Of a stretch of DNA of 64,000 bases, positions 39,926-48,455 are shown in pieces. The stretch comes from an uncultured Opitutales bacterium. GTDB lineage: Bacteria; Verrucomicrobiota; Verrucomicrobiia; Opitutales; Intestinicryptomonadaceae. The position numbers were made by a program, and so were the translations under genes. The stretch is taken from positions 131,298 to 195,297 of the forward strand of contig CAKTTC010000004.1 in assembly GCA_934613645.1 (NCBI GenBank). Reading direction: 5' to 3'. Within the stretch, counting starts at the first letter, position 1, and every line of letters starts with the position of its first letter. The notes beneath the pieces are model-generated. The model did no database searches, had not been told where the DNA came from, and saw only the letters and a list, made by a program, of their open reading frames with translations.

Positions 39926-41392
39926 ATGAAACCCGTAGTATTCAACAACACAGTTTTAAGAGACGGCCACCAGTCGCTGGCCGCCACAAGAATGCCGACC
40001 GCCGACATGCTTCCGGCGTGCGAAAAGCTCGACGGCATGGGCTTCGGCGCGCTCGAAACTTGGGGCGGCGCGACAATCGACGCGGGGCTTCGCTTCTTGG
40101 GCGAATTCCCTTTCGACAGGCTCGACGCCCTCAAAAAAGCGTGCCCGAAAACGAAGCATATGATGCTCTTCCGCGGGCAGAACATTGTAGCCTACTCACA
40201 CTTCCCCGACGACGTTGTGGAGACGTTCGTCAAAACCTCCGCCAAGCACGGAATGGACATCTTCAGAATTTTCGACGCCCTCAACGACGTCCGCAATCTG
40301 GAGTGTTCAATCAAGGCAGCCCGCGCCTGCGGCAAAGAACCGCACGGCACAATCTGCTATACGCAAAGCCCCGTCCACACTGTGGAAAGCTTCGTGAAAA
40401 TGGGCTGCGAGCTTGAAGATATGGGCTGCAGCGCGGTTGTAATCAAGGATATGGCGGGTCTTATTCCGCCGTATGTCGCCTACGAAATCGTCAAGGGGTT
40501 GAAGGCGAACATAAAAATTCCCGTGATTATCCACACGCACGAAACGGCGGGCATGGGCGCGTCCACCTACTACGCGGCAATCGACGCGGGCGTCGATGCG
40601 GTTGATACGTCAATTACTCCGTTCGCAAACGGCACGGCGCAGCCCGACACCGCAAGAATGCTTGCAATGCTCCAAGACCACCCGCGCCGTCCCGACTACA
40701 ACGTCAAAACCCTTTCGGAGCTTCGCCAATACTTTACGGGCGTCTACAAGAAGCTCGGCTTCTACACGATGGCAAAGAACGAGGTTATCGACACCGACGC
40801 GCTCATCTACCAAGTCCCCGGCGGTATGCTTTCCAACTTCCGCGTCCAGCTCAAGGAGCAGAAAATGGAGGACAAGTTCGACGAAGTTTTCGCCGAAGTC
40901 CCGTATGTGCGCGAAAAGCTCGGCTGGATTCCCCTTGTAACGCCCACTTCGCAGATTGTAGGCACGCAGGCGATGATGAACGTAAAATTCGGACGCTGGA
41001 AGATGTTCACCCCGCAGGCAATGGACATCGCTCTCGGCTACTACGGACGCACTCCCGCTCCCGTCGACCCCGAAATCCGCAAGCTCGCGCAGGAAAAATC
41101 GGGCAAAGAACCCATCGAGTGCCGCCCCGCCGACCTCAAGAAGCCCGCTATGGAAGACCTCCGCCGCCAGCTTCGCGAAAAAGGGCTCAAGGACGACGAC
41201 GAGCATTGCGTGATTTTCGCTATGTTCCCGCAGCAGCTCGAAGACTTATACAAAAAGCCGCGCTCGGCTTTCGCCCTCAAAACACCAGAGGACAAAAAAC
41301 TCGCCGAGGCGAAGGCCGCAGGCAGGGAGAAAACCTTCAACATCTCCATTGACGGCGCGCCCGCCAAGAACGTCAAGGTTGTTTCTCTGTAA
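39926..41392 (+). CDS. Carboxyltransferase subunit (oxaloacetate decarboxylase alpha / pyruvate carboxylase B type), no biotin domain
   Basis: A 488-residue carboxyltransferase-domain protein. The start at 39926 opens MKPVVFNNTVLRDGHQSLAA with the metal-binding Asp. Further marks are the catalytic Lys in VVIKDMAGL, the metal histidines in IHTHETAGMG, and the NGTAQPDT block. The C-terminal part covers the PYC_OADA domain. The sequence stops at ISIDGAPAKNVKVVSL, where family members continue into a linker and a biotinyl domain with MKM, so the biotin carrier must be a separate protein. It could be part of a sodium-pumping oxaloacetate decarboxylase, a methylmalonyl-CoA/pyruvate transcarboxylase or a two-subunit pyruvate carboxylase. 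Confidence 0.85.
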   Translation: MKPVVFNNTVLRDGHQSLAATRMPTADMLPACEKLDGMGFGALETWGGATIDAGLRFLGEFPFDRLDALKKACPKTKHMMLFRGQNIVAYSHFPDDVVETFVKTSAKHGMDIFRIFDALNDVRNLECSIKAARACGKEPHGTICYTQSPVHTVESFVKMGCELEDMGCSAVVIKDMAGLIPPYVAYEIVKGLKANIKIPVIIHTHETAGMGASTYYAAIDAGVDAVDTSITPFANGTAQPDTARMLAMLQDHPRRPDYNVKTLSELRQYFTGVYKKLGFYTMAKNEVIDTDALIYQVPGGMLSNFRVQLKEQKMEDKFDEVFAEVPYVREKLGWIPLVTPTSQIVGTQAMMNVKFGRWKMFTPQAMDIALGYYGRTPAPVDPEIRKLAQEKSGKEPIECRPADLKKPAMEDLRRQLREKGLKDDDEHCVIFAMFPQQLEDLYKKPRSAFALKTPEDKKLAEAKAAGREKTFNISIDGAPAKNVKVVSL

Positions 41393-41403
41393 TTTCCAAA
41401 AGG

Positions 41404-41434
41404 GGAGGAGCGGTTTAGCCGACCTCCTTTTTTT
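41404..41434 (+). terminator. Rho-independent terminator
   Basis: GGAGG/CCTCC with inner CGG/CCG around TTTAG, followed by seven T. It closes the carboxyltransferase transcript. Confidence 0.82.
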
Positions 41435-41543
41435 ATTGACTGAAGTTTTCCCCGCTTCGAGTTTGGGCATCAGCGGCGATTGCGCTTTGTTCGGTGCGCC
41501 GTTGTTCTTTTTCAATATTCCAAACGGGGGAGAAAAAAACATC

Positions 41544-41571
41544 TTGACAACATTGCGTTATTTAGTAGCGT
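41544..41571 (+). promoter_or_regulatory. Predicted promoter of rpmF-plsX
   Basis: A perfect TTGACA at 41544-41549 is followed after 16 bases by TAGCGT, a poor -10 match. It lies 55 bases before rpmF. Confidence 0.42.
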
Positions 41572-41603
41572 GGGTTGTTTAATAATTTTAAAGAGGTAAA
41601 AAA

Positions 41604-41780
41604 ATGGGTCAACCAAAACGCAAACAATCAAAACAGCGCACGCGTCTTCGTCGTGCCGCCAACAAGTATGAACTTCCTCAGGTAGTCAAGAATGCCGACG
41701 GCACTTTTTCAGTTCCCCACAGGGTTAACCCTTCAACAGGAACATACAGAGGCCGTCAGGTCATCTCTGTCGAGGTATAG
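41604..41780 (+). CDS. rpmF: 50S ribosomal protein L32
   Basis: A 58-residue basic protein starting MGQPKRKQSKQRTRLRRAAN, the L32 N-terminus (GxPKRKxSKxRxxxRRA). Ribosome binding site AAGAGGT lies 7 bases before the ATG. The zinc cysteines found in some L32 forms are absent, so this is the zinc-free type. The order rpmF-plsX-fabH links ribosome and fatty acid synthesis genes and is common in bacteria. Confidence 0.93.
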   Translation: MGQPKRKQSKQRTRLRRAANKYELPQVVKNADGTFSVPHRVNPSTGTYRGRQVISVEV

Positions 41781-41815
41781 CTAAATCGTCTTTTTCGAGA
41801 CTTTTTTATTGTAAT

Positions 41816-41845
41816 GCGGAGTTATTTTTTTTTAAGTAATTCCGC
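41816..41845 (+). terminator. Hairpin between rpmF and plsX
   Basis: GCGGAGTTA pairs with TAATTCCGC (one G-T pair) around a T-rich loop. It may partly terminate rpmF transcription or stabilise its mRNA. Confidence 0.45.
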
Positions 41846-41862
41846 GTTTACTTTTTTGGAGT

Positions 41863-42927
41863 ATGGCGAATTTGTATCCAACGGTTGCCGTCGATGTGAT
41901 GGGCTCCGATTTGGGCCCCGAAGAGCTTATCTGCGGGGTTAAGGCGGTGCTTTCCGAAGACAGGGGCGATTACAGAATCGTCGTTGTCGGCAACGAGGAA
42001 ATTACCGTTCCGCTTATGCTGCGCCACGGCATACTCAAAGACAGCCGCGTAAAAAGTTATAACGCAAAAGAGGTTATAACTATGGAGGAAAAGCCCATTC
42101 AGGCTCTCAAGCAGAAAAAAGACGCCTCCATGATGCGCGCAATAGAAATAGTCAAAATAGGCGCGGCCGACGCCGTTTTAAGCTGCGGCAACACGGGCGC
42201 GCTTATGGCGGGCGGCACTATCAAGCTCCGCACAATGCCCGGGATTGAGCGTCCCGCGCTCGGGACGGTTATCCCGGGGAAGAAGAAAAATTTCATAATG
42301 ATTGATGTCGGCGCGTCGCCCGACCCCAAGCCCGAGAGTTTGATTGACAACGCCATTCTGGGCGTCAACTACTGCAGAATAGCCCTCGGCACGGAAAACC
42401 CGAAAGTCGGACTGCTAAGCAACGGCACTGAAGACGGCAAGGGCAATATGTTGGTTCAGACGGCGCACAAGCTCTTCAAAGCCCAGCAGGGGGTAATCAA
42501 CTACGGCGGGCTGCTCGAGGGGTTCAGCGTTTTCGACGGCGATTTCGACGTGGTTGTATGCGACGGCTTTACGGGTAATGTAGTGTTGAAGTCGCTTGAG
42601 GGGTCGGTCAGAATGTTCAAGAGCATTTTGAAGGAGGAAATCTCCAAGTCTTGGCTGAGCAAATTCGGCATACTTTTGGCGATGGGCGCGTTCAGGGGAA
42701 TGAAAAAACGCCTGCCGATAGACAAGTGGGCGGGCGCGCCGCTACTCGGCTTGAACGGCCTTGTTGTAAAGGCGCACGGCTCAAGCAACAGAAAACAGAT
42801 TGCGGGGGCGTTGGAAATCACTTTGAAATGTCTGCGCAACCAGATGAACGACAAAATCAAAGCCGACATCTCCAAATTGGAAGAGATTGTAGAGGCAAAC
42901 AAGCGCGCGGCTCTCGAAAACTCCTGA
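41863..42927 (+). CDS. plsX: Phosphate acyltransferase PlsX
   Basis: A 354-residue enzyme that makes acyl-phosphate from acyl-ACP for phospholipid synthesis. Family marks are VAVDVMGSDLGPE at the start, LSCGNTGALMAGG, GLLSNGTEDGKGN and DGFTGNVVLKSLEG. Length is usual. It precedes fabH after a terminator. Confidence 0.94.
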   Translation: MANLYPTVAVDVMGSDLGPEELICGVKAVLSEDRGDYRIVVVGNEEITVPLMLRHGILKDSRVKSYNAKEVITMEEKPIQALKQKKDASMMRAIEIVKIGAADAVLSCGNTGALMAGGTIKLRTMPGIERPALGTVIPGKKKNFIMIDVGASPDPKPESLIDNAILGVNYCRIALGTENPKVGLLSNGTEDGKGNMLVQTAHKLFKAQQGVINYGGLLEGFSVFDGDFDVVVCDGFTGNVVLKSLEGSVRMFKSILKEEISKSWLSKFGILLAMGAFRGMKKRLPIDKWAGAPLLGLNGLVVKAHGSSNRKQIAGALEITLKCLRNQMNDKIKADISKLEEIVEANKRAALENS

Positions 42928-42954
42928 TTTTTGCGCATCTTAAAGCGTCGGCGT

Positions 42955-42979
42955 CCCCTTCCTAACGAAGGGGTTTTTT
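42955..42979 (+). terminator. Rho-independent terminator after plsX
   Basis: Perfect CCCCTTC/GAAGGGG stem, loop CTAAC, six-T run. The remaining 170 bases to fabH are GT-rich with no clear promoter. Confidence 0.85.
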
Positions 42980-43151
42980 GTTTTTCCAAAGCGGTGCGGC
43001 GGGCGTTTTTGTCGGCGTTTGTCGGGCGTTTTCTTTCGGGAGAGGGTTTCGTTTTTTTCGGTCGGTTGCGGCTTTTCGTTCAACAAAAGAAAAAAAAGGC
43101 TTTTGTTTTGTTGCGGAGGGGTTAGACTGCGTGGCTTAATTTTTTTTGACG

Positions 43152-44153
43152 ATGAATTTTGAGAAGCCGAAATCAATAATCGTGAAAGGAACGGGGGCGT
43201 ATGTTCCCGAACGCGTGGTAACGAATTTCGACATAGAAAAAATTGTCGAAACCTCGGACGAATGGATTTTCGAACGTTCGGGGATAAAACGCAGGCACTT
43301 CGCCGACAAGGAGGCGGCGTCGGATATGGCGTTGGAGGCGTCGAAGAAGGCTCTTGCCGACGCGGAAATGTCGGCGCAGGAAATCGACTTGGTGATAGTA
43401 ACCACCGTTACGCCCGACAAGCCTTTCCCCTCTACGGCGTGCCTTTTGCAGGCAAAGCTGGGAATCCGCAACAACATTCCGTGCTTCGACTTGGAGGCGG
43501 CGTGTTCGGGGTTTGTCTACGGAATGGAAGTGGCAACTTCCATGATGCAGTCGGGCAAGTATAAGAACGCGCTCGTGGTAAGCTCGGAGCGGCTGAATCC
43601 GCTTCTGGATTGGAGCGACCGCACAACGTGTTTCCTTTTCGGCGACGGCTGCGGAGCGGCAGTTCTTGGCTGCTCCGACGAAGACGGCGTAGGTATTATC
43701 GGAAACGTTCTGGGCGCGGACGGCTCAAGCACTGCGGTTCTCGAAATTCCCGCGGGCGGCTCGTTTATGCCGACATCGCCCGAAACAGTGGCAAACAAGC
43801 TCCACTACATAAAAATGGACGGGCGCGAAATATTCAAAAACGCCGTCCGCATTATGCAGGAAAAGGCGTTGGACGTGCTCGGAATGTGCGGCGTAGCTCC
43901 CGAGCAAATTTCGCTGCTTATTCCGCATCAGGCGAACATAAGAATTATCGAAACCGTTGCAAAGCGCATAAAAATTCCGCGCGAAAAAGTCTACGTTAAC
44001 ATAGAGGAATACGGCAATACTTCCTCAGCCTCAATCCCGATTGCCCTTGACGAAGCGTTGAAGAGCGGGCGCATCAAGCGCGGCGACTACGTTCTGCTTG
44101 TGGCTTTCGGCGCGGGTTTGACGTGGGGCGCAACGCTTATTAAATGGCATTAG
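43152..44153 (+). CDS. fabH: 3-oxoacyl-ACP synthase III
   Basis: A 333-residue FabH that starts fatty acid chains by condensing acetyl-CoA with malonyl-ACP. The catalytic triad is Cys118 in DLEAACSGF, His in LIPHQANIRI and Asn in EEYGNTSSAS. The N-terminal GTGAYVPERVVTN and SDEWIFERSGIKRR are typical. The ATG at 43152 has no clear ribosome binding site; a TTG two codons upstream is less likely. Confidence 0.93.
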   Translation: MNFEKPKSIIVKGTGAYVPERVVTNFDIEKIVETSDEWIFERSGIKRRHFADKEAASDMALEASKKALADAEMSAQEIDLVIVTTVTPDKPFPSTACLLQAKLGIRNNIPCFDLEAACSGFVYGMEVATSMMQSGKYKNALVVSSERLNPLLDWSDRTTCFLFGDGCGAAVLGCSDEDGVGIIGNVLGADGSSTAVLEIPAGGSFMPTSPETVANKLHYIKMDGREIFKNAVRIMQEKALDVLGMCGVAPEQISLLIPHQANIRIIETVAKRIKIPREKVYVNIEEYGNTSSASIPIALDEALKSGRIKRGDYVLLVAFGAGLTWGATLIKWH

Positions 44154-44171
44154 TTCCTATTCGATTCTGAT

Positions 44172-45191
44172 ATGAATTTCCTGAAAAAAATAGGCATTGA
44201 GCCGTTCATAATTGCGCTTGCCTCCGCGATATTCCTCGCGTGGCTCGACCCCGATATCGGGCGCGCGCGCGAACCCGTCGGCGTAGGCGACATCGCCAAC
44301 TGGGGCGTGAGCGTGATTTTCTTTTTCTACGGAATGCGCCTGAGTAAAGAGAAATTGCTGAACGGGCTGAAAAACGTCCGCCTGCATTTTCTGGTGCATT
44401 TTTCCACGTTCGTGTTGTTCCCGTGCGTGGTTCTTGCGGCAATGGCGGCTTGCGGAGGGTTTTCGGCAGAGGGCAACGCGTATTACCTGTGGATTGGAAC
44501 GTTCTTTTTGGCGACGCTGCCGTCAACGGTGTCGTCGTCGGTTGTTATGGTTTCGATAGCGGGAGGGAATCTGCCCGCCGCCATATTCAACGCAAGCGTT
44601 TCAAGCCTGATGGGCGTTTTCATAACGCCGATTTGGATGGGGCTTTTTTTGAAGGACATCGAGGGCGCAAACAACCTTTCGAACGTTTTGGCGAGCCTGA
44701 TTTTTCAGGTTCTCGTGCCCGTTGTTGCGGGCTTTTTGCTCAACCCGAAGTTCGGGTGGTTCGCCGAAAAGCACAAGAAAACGCTGCGGTTTTTCGACGA
44801 AAGCGTGATTGTGCTGATTGTCTATTCGTCGTTCTGCGACTCGTTTTTCAAAAAGATGTTCGAGGGCTTCCCGTTCTCTACAATACTGCTGCTCTCGGTT
44901 TGCATGATTGCGTTGTTCTTGGCTGCAATGGTTGTAATCTACCGAATTTGCCGCCTGATGAATTTTCCCGACGAAGACTCCATCACCGCGGTTTTCTGCG
45001 GCTCTAAAAAATCGCTTGTGCACGGCTCGGTGATGAGCAGCGTGCTTTTCGGCTCGAGCGCGGCGACGGGAATAATTTTGCTGCCGACTATGCTTTATCA
45101 CGCGTTCCAGCTGATAATAGTTTCGGTAATCGCCAAAAAAATCGCCGAAATCAGGGGCAAAAAAGCGGGGGTGGAACAAAAAAATAAATAA
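44172..45191 (+). CDS. SLC10-like transporter (bile acid:sodium symporter family, YfeH/SLC10A7 type)
   Basis: A 339-residue membrane protein with about ten helices. The early VSVIFFFYGMRLSKEKLLNGL, the central LPSTVSSSVVMVSIAGGN (proline-serine crossing region) and the late CGSKKSLVHGSVMSSVLFG fit the SBF-like group of the BASS superfamily, which includes YfeH and SLC10A7. The substrate is unknown; despite the family name, bile acid transport is not implied. It is 18 bases after fabH. Confidence 0.8.
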   Translation: MNFLKKIGIEPFIIALASAIFLAWLDPDIGRAREPVGVGDIANWGVSVIFFFYGMRLSKEKLLNGLKNVRLHFLVHFSTFVLFPCVVLAAMAACGGFSAEGNAYYLWIGTFFLATLPSTVSSSVVMVSIAGGNLPAAIFNASVSSLMGVFITPIWMGLFLKDIEGANNLSNVLASLIFQVLVPVVAGFLLNPKFGWFAEKHKKTLRFFDESVIVLIVYSSFCDSFFKKMFEGFPFSTILLLSVCMIALFLAAMVVIYRICRLMNFPDEDSITAVFCGSKKSLVHGSVMSSVLFGSSAATGIILLPTMLYHAFQLIIVSVIAKKIAEIRGKKAGVEQKNK

Positions 45192-45206
45192 AAGAGCAAA
45201 AAAAGC

Positions 45207-45234
45207 TTGACGAGGTGGGGGCAAATCGTAAATT
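45207..45234 (+). promoter_or_regulatory. Predicted promoter of rplM-rpsI
   Basis: TTGACG (45207-45212), 16-base spacer, TAAATT (45229-45234), 21 bases before the rplM ATG. Confidence 0.55.
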
Positions 45235-45255
45235 TCTTAATTTTTCTTTAGATAG

Positions 45256-45681
45256 ATGAATACAACAATAGCAAAGAAACAGGAACAGAAGCAGTGGTTC
45301 GTCGTTGACGCGACGGATCAGGTACTCGGTCGTCTTGCGGTTAAAATCGCCAATGTATTGCGCGGCCGTCATAAGGCAATTTATACTCCGAACACGGATT
45401 GCGGCGATCATGTAGTTGTAATCAACGCTGAAAAGGTTCGCGTAACGGGCAAAAAAGAAGAACGCAAAGAATACATGTTCTACAGCGGTTTCGTGGGCGG
45501 CGAAAAGTATGTGAAGCTTTCCGATATGCGCGTGCGCAGACCCGAACACCTCATCGAAGCGGCAGTCAAGGGTATGTTGCCCTCGAACAAGCTCGCAAGA
45601 GACATGTTCTTGAAATTGCACGTTTACGCCGGCGCGGAACATCCGCATACAGCCCAGCAACCGAAACCGTTTAACTTCTAA
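45256..45681 (+). CDS. rplM: 50S ribosomal protein L13
   Basis: A 141-residue L13, an early assembly protein of the large subunit. Marks are WFVVDATDQVLGRLAVKIA at the start, YTPNTDCGDHVVVINAEKV, and the C-terminal LKLHVYAGAEHPHTAQQP. It is cotranscribed with rpsI, 8 bases downstream, the conserved pairing. Confidence 0.96.
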   Translation: MNTTIAKKQEQKQWFVVDATDQVLGRLAVKIANVLRGRHKAIYTPNTDCGDHVVVINAEKVRVTGKKEERKEYMFYSGFVGGEKYVKLSDMRVRRPEHLIEAAVKGMLPSNKLARDMFLKLHVYAGAEHPHTAQQPKPFNF

Positions 45682-45689
45682 TAAGCAAA

Positions 45690-46079
45690 ATGAGCGATAT
45701 ATTTGTATCAGTAGGCCGCCGCAAAACTTCCGTGGCAAGAGTCCGCCTCACAAAGGGCGAAGGCAAGCTTATCGTCAACAACAAGCCGATTGAAGAATAC
45801 TGCTACACCGACCAGTTGTCGATGTTGGCGTTGCGTCCGTTGGTTGCAACTTCTATGCGCAATGCGGTTGACGCTTTCATCAAAGTCGAAGGCGGCGGCC
45901 CTGTCGGTCAGGCGGGCGCAATCAGCCACGGCTTGGCGAGAGCTTTGGAAAAGATGGACTCCACTTTGAGAGCCGCGTTGAAAAAGGACGGTTTGATGAC
46001 CAGAGACCCGCGTTCCAAGGAACGTAAGAAGTCAGGTCAGCCGGGTGCTCGTAGACGCTTCCAGTTCTCAAAACGTTAA
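45690..46079 (+). CDS. rpsI: 30S ribosomal protein S9
   Basis: A 129-residue S9. The start VGRRKTSVARVRL, the middle GGGPVGQAGAISHGLARAL and the C-terminal RSKERKKSGQPGARRRFQFS with final KR, which reaches the P-site tRNA, are all as expected. A terminator follows. Confidence 0.96.
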   Translation: MSDIFVSVGRRKTSVARVRLTKGEGKLIVNNKPIEEYCYTDQLSMLALRPLVATSMRNAVDAFIKVEGGGPVGQAGAISHGLARALEKMDSTLRAALKKDGLMTRDPRSKERKKSGQPGARRRFQFSKR

Positions 46080-46104
46080 TTCGTTTTCGGACAATTTTCA
46101 CTGG

Positions 46105-46135
46105 AGCCCTTCCGCGAGTGCGGAGGGGCTTTTAT
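46105..46135 (+). terminator. Rho-independent terminator after rpsI
   Basis: AGCCCTTCCGC / GCGGAGGGGCT (one G-T pair), loop GAGT, then TTTTAT. Confidence 0.85.
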
Positions 46136-46163
46136 GCTTTTTGGGTAATATTTAAGGATTTTT

Positions 46164-47195
46164 ATGAAAACAAAAATAGGTATTGTCGGCGCGTCGGGAT
46201 ACGCGGGGATTGAAATCGTAAAACTCATTGCCCGCCACCCCAATGTGGAGTTGGGTTGCGTTACTTCCAGAAGCCTCGCGGGAACGCCCGTTGTGGAAAA
46301 TATGCCCGCGCTCAGGCATTTGCTGCCCGCCGATTTGTGCTTTGAGCAGTCCACTCCCGAAGGTTGCGCCGCCAAAGAGGACATCTCGGTATGGTTCTTG
46401 GCTTTGCCGCACGGAGCCGCCGCCGAATACGCGCGCGCGCTGATTGCCGCGGGCAAAAAGGTGCTCGACCTCTCCGCCGACTTCCGCCTGCATTCGCTTG
46501 AAATCTACAAGGAATACTACAAGCAGGAGCACAACGCTCCGGAGCTTTTGAAACTTGGCAAATACGTCATAGCGGAGCTGTTTCCCGTGTCGAAAGACGA
46601 CAAGCTCATAGCCTGCGCAGGCTGCTATCCGACAAGTATTCTGCTTCCGCTCATTCCGCTTATGCGCGAGAGGGCGGTTTTGACCGACCACATTGTAATC
46701 GACTCCTACAGCGGGGTTTCGGGCGCGGGCAAGAAAAGCGATTTGGCATATGCCTATTGCGAACGCAACGAGAGCGCGAAGGCATACGGTCTGCCCAAGC
46801 ACCGCCACAATTCGGAAATCGAAGAGGAGCTTTCAATAGCCGCGGGCGAAAACGTTATTGTGCAGTTCAATCCGCACCTCGCGCCGATGAGCAGGGGCAT
46901 TTCAACCACAATCACGATTCCCGCCAAGTTCGAGGGCGTGGAGAAAGTCTACGAAATCTGGAATAAATACTACGCGGACAGACCCTTCGTGAAAATCCTC
47001 AAAAGCGGCGTGTTCCCCGATACTTTGCACGTCAACGGAACAAACCGCTGCGACATTTCCGCAGTGTTCGACCCGCGCACAAAGAACCTCGTCATCTGCA
47101 GCGTAATAGACAATATCGTCAAGGGCGCGAGCGGGCAGGCGGTTCAGATAATGAATTTGATGTTGGGCTTCGACGAAACGGCGGGGCTGTTGTAA
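46164..47195 (+). CDS. argC: N-acetyl-gamma-glutamyl-phosphate reductase
   Basis: A 343-residue NADPH-dependent reductase, third step of arginine synthesis. The nucleotide motif GIVGASGYAG is at 6-15 and the catalytic cysteine is Cys154 in CAGCYPT. The block PHLAPMSRGI is also conserved. It opens a six-gene arginine run, argC-argJ-argB-argD-argF-argG, all on the plus strand. The order fits the acetyl-cycle route in which argJ recycles the acetyl group. Confidence 0.95.
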   Translation: MKTKIGIVGASGYAGIEIVKLIARHPNVELGCVTSRSLAGTPVVENMPALRHLLPADLCFEQSTPEGCAAKEDISVWFLALPHGAAAEYARALIAAGKKVLDLSADFRLHSLEIYKEYYKQEHNAPELLKLGKYVIAELFPVSKDDKLIACAGCYPTSILLPLIPLMRERAVLTDHIVIDSYSGVSGAGKKSDLAYAYCERNESAKAYGLPKHRHNSEIEEELSIAAGENVIVQFNPHLAPMSRGISTTITIPAKFEGVEKVYEIWNKYYADRPFVKILKSGVFPDTLHVNGTNRCDISAVFDPRTKNLVICSVIDNIVKGASGQAVQIMNLMLGFDETAGLL

Positions 47196-47218
47196 TACAA
47201 TTTAAAAAAGGCAAAAAA

Positions 47219-48454
47219 ATGGAAAAGAATTATAAAATCGACGTCCGCGAGGACGCAATCGGCGTGTGCGCAGTGCAGGGCTTCAAAGCGGGCGCGGCGG
47301 CGGCGGATATCCGCAACAAAAACGATTTCGAAAGGCTCGATACGGCAGTCGTAGTTTCCGACGTTCTGGCTACGGCGGCGGGCGTGTTTACAACAAACGA
47401 CGTTAAAGCGGCTCCCGTTTTGACCGACATTTCAAACCTCGAACGCTCCACGAAAGTCCGCGCCATTGTAGCCAACAGCGGCAACGCCAACGCGTGCACG
47501 GGCGACAGGGGCATGGAAGACGCCCGCAATACCTGCAAATACCTCGCCGAAAAACTCGGCGTAGAGCAGCAGCAGATTTTGGTTTGCTCAACGGGCAGAA
47601 TCGGCGAATTTATGCCGATGGAAAAACTCCAAAGCGGTATCGATACGGCTCTCGGCGGCTTGGCAAACACGGAAGACGCCTCCAGAGCGGCTTCGCGCGC
47701 GATTATGACTTCCGACACCCGCCCGAAAACGGTTGAAGTTGACGTCGAATTCCACGGCAAAAAACTCAAAATCGCGGGAATGGCAAAGGGCGCGGGAATG
47801 ATTGAGCCGAACATGGCAACAATGCTTGCGTTCATTGTAAGCGATGCAAAAATTTCGCAAAGCCTCCTGAAAGAGTGCCTGAAATTCGCCGCAAACAAGT
47901 CCTTCAACAGAATCACCGTAGACGGCGACATGAGCACCAACGACACCGTTCTGTGCCTGTGCAACGGAATGGGCGCGGAGGTTTCGGAAAACGACGCCGA
48001 CTCAATCATGGCGTTCCGTCAGGGGCTGCTTGAAGCCTCGCGCGTGCTTGCCCGCAAGATTGTGGGCGACGGCGAGAAAATCACGAAGGTCGTTGAGGTG
48101 AACGTGCTCGGTGCAAGAACGGAAGAGCAGGCCGAGAAAATCTGCCGCAGCATAGGCAATTCGCTTCTGGTAAAGTCGTCGTGGTTCGGCGAAGACCCCA
48201 ACTGGGGGCGCATTACCGACTCCGCAGGCTACGCGCGCACGGGAATTGTTCTGGAAAAAATCGACCTCGACTACGACGGCATTCCCGTCCTCAAGGCGGG
48301 GCAGCCCGTTGCCGAAAACAAGCCGCTCTGGAAACAGGCGGTTTCCAAGAAAACGTTTTCGATAAATCTGAATCTGAATCTGGGCACGGCTTCGGAGTCG
48401 ATTTTGGCGGCCGACCTCACCGAAGGCTACGTCAATTTCAACAAGGGCGAGTAA
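47219..48454 (+). CDS. argJ: Glutamate N-acetyltransferase / ornithine acetyltransferase
   Basis: A 411-residue ArgJ. The precursor is expected to cut itself before Thr201 in IEPNMATMLAF, giving two chains with Thr as the nucleophile. TGRIGEFMP and the C-terminal KSSWFGEDPNWGRI block are conserved. It moves acetyl from N-acetylornithine to glutamate. If bifunctional it also uses acetyl-CoA; no argA is visible here. Confidence 0.95.
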   Translation: MEKNYKIDVREDAIGVCAVQGFKAGAAAADIRNKNDFERLDTAVVVSDVLATAAGVFTTNDVKAAPVLTDISNLERSTKVRAIVANSGNANACTGDRGMEDARNTCKYLAEKLGVEQQQILVCSTGRIGEFMPMEKLQSGIDTALGGLANTEDASRAASRAIMTSDTRPKTVEVDVEFHGKKLKIAGMAKGAGMIEPNMATMLAFIVSDAKISQSLLKECLKFAANKSFNRITVDGDMSTNDTVLCLCNGMGAEVSENDADSIMAFRQGLLEASRVLARKIVGDGEKITKVVEVNVLGARTEEQAEKICRSIGNSLLVKSSWFGEDPNWGRITDSAGYARTGIVLEKIDLDYDGIPVLKAGQPVAENKPLWKQAVSKKTFSINLNLNLGTASESILAADLTEGYVNFNKGE

Positions 48455-48455
48455 T

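Noticed and set aside
42980..43151. Riboswitch or RNA gene before fabH
   Set aside because: The stretch is GT-rich with a weak CAACAAAAG/CTTTTG pairing but shows no known aptamer or FapR-type palindrome.
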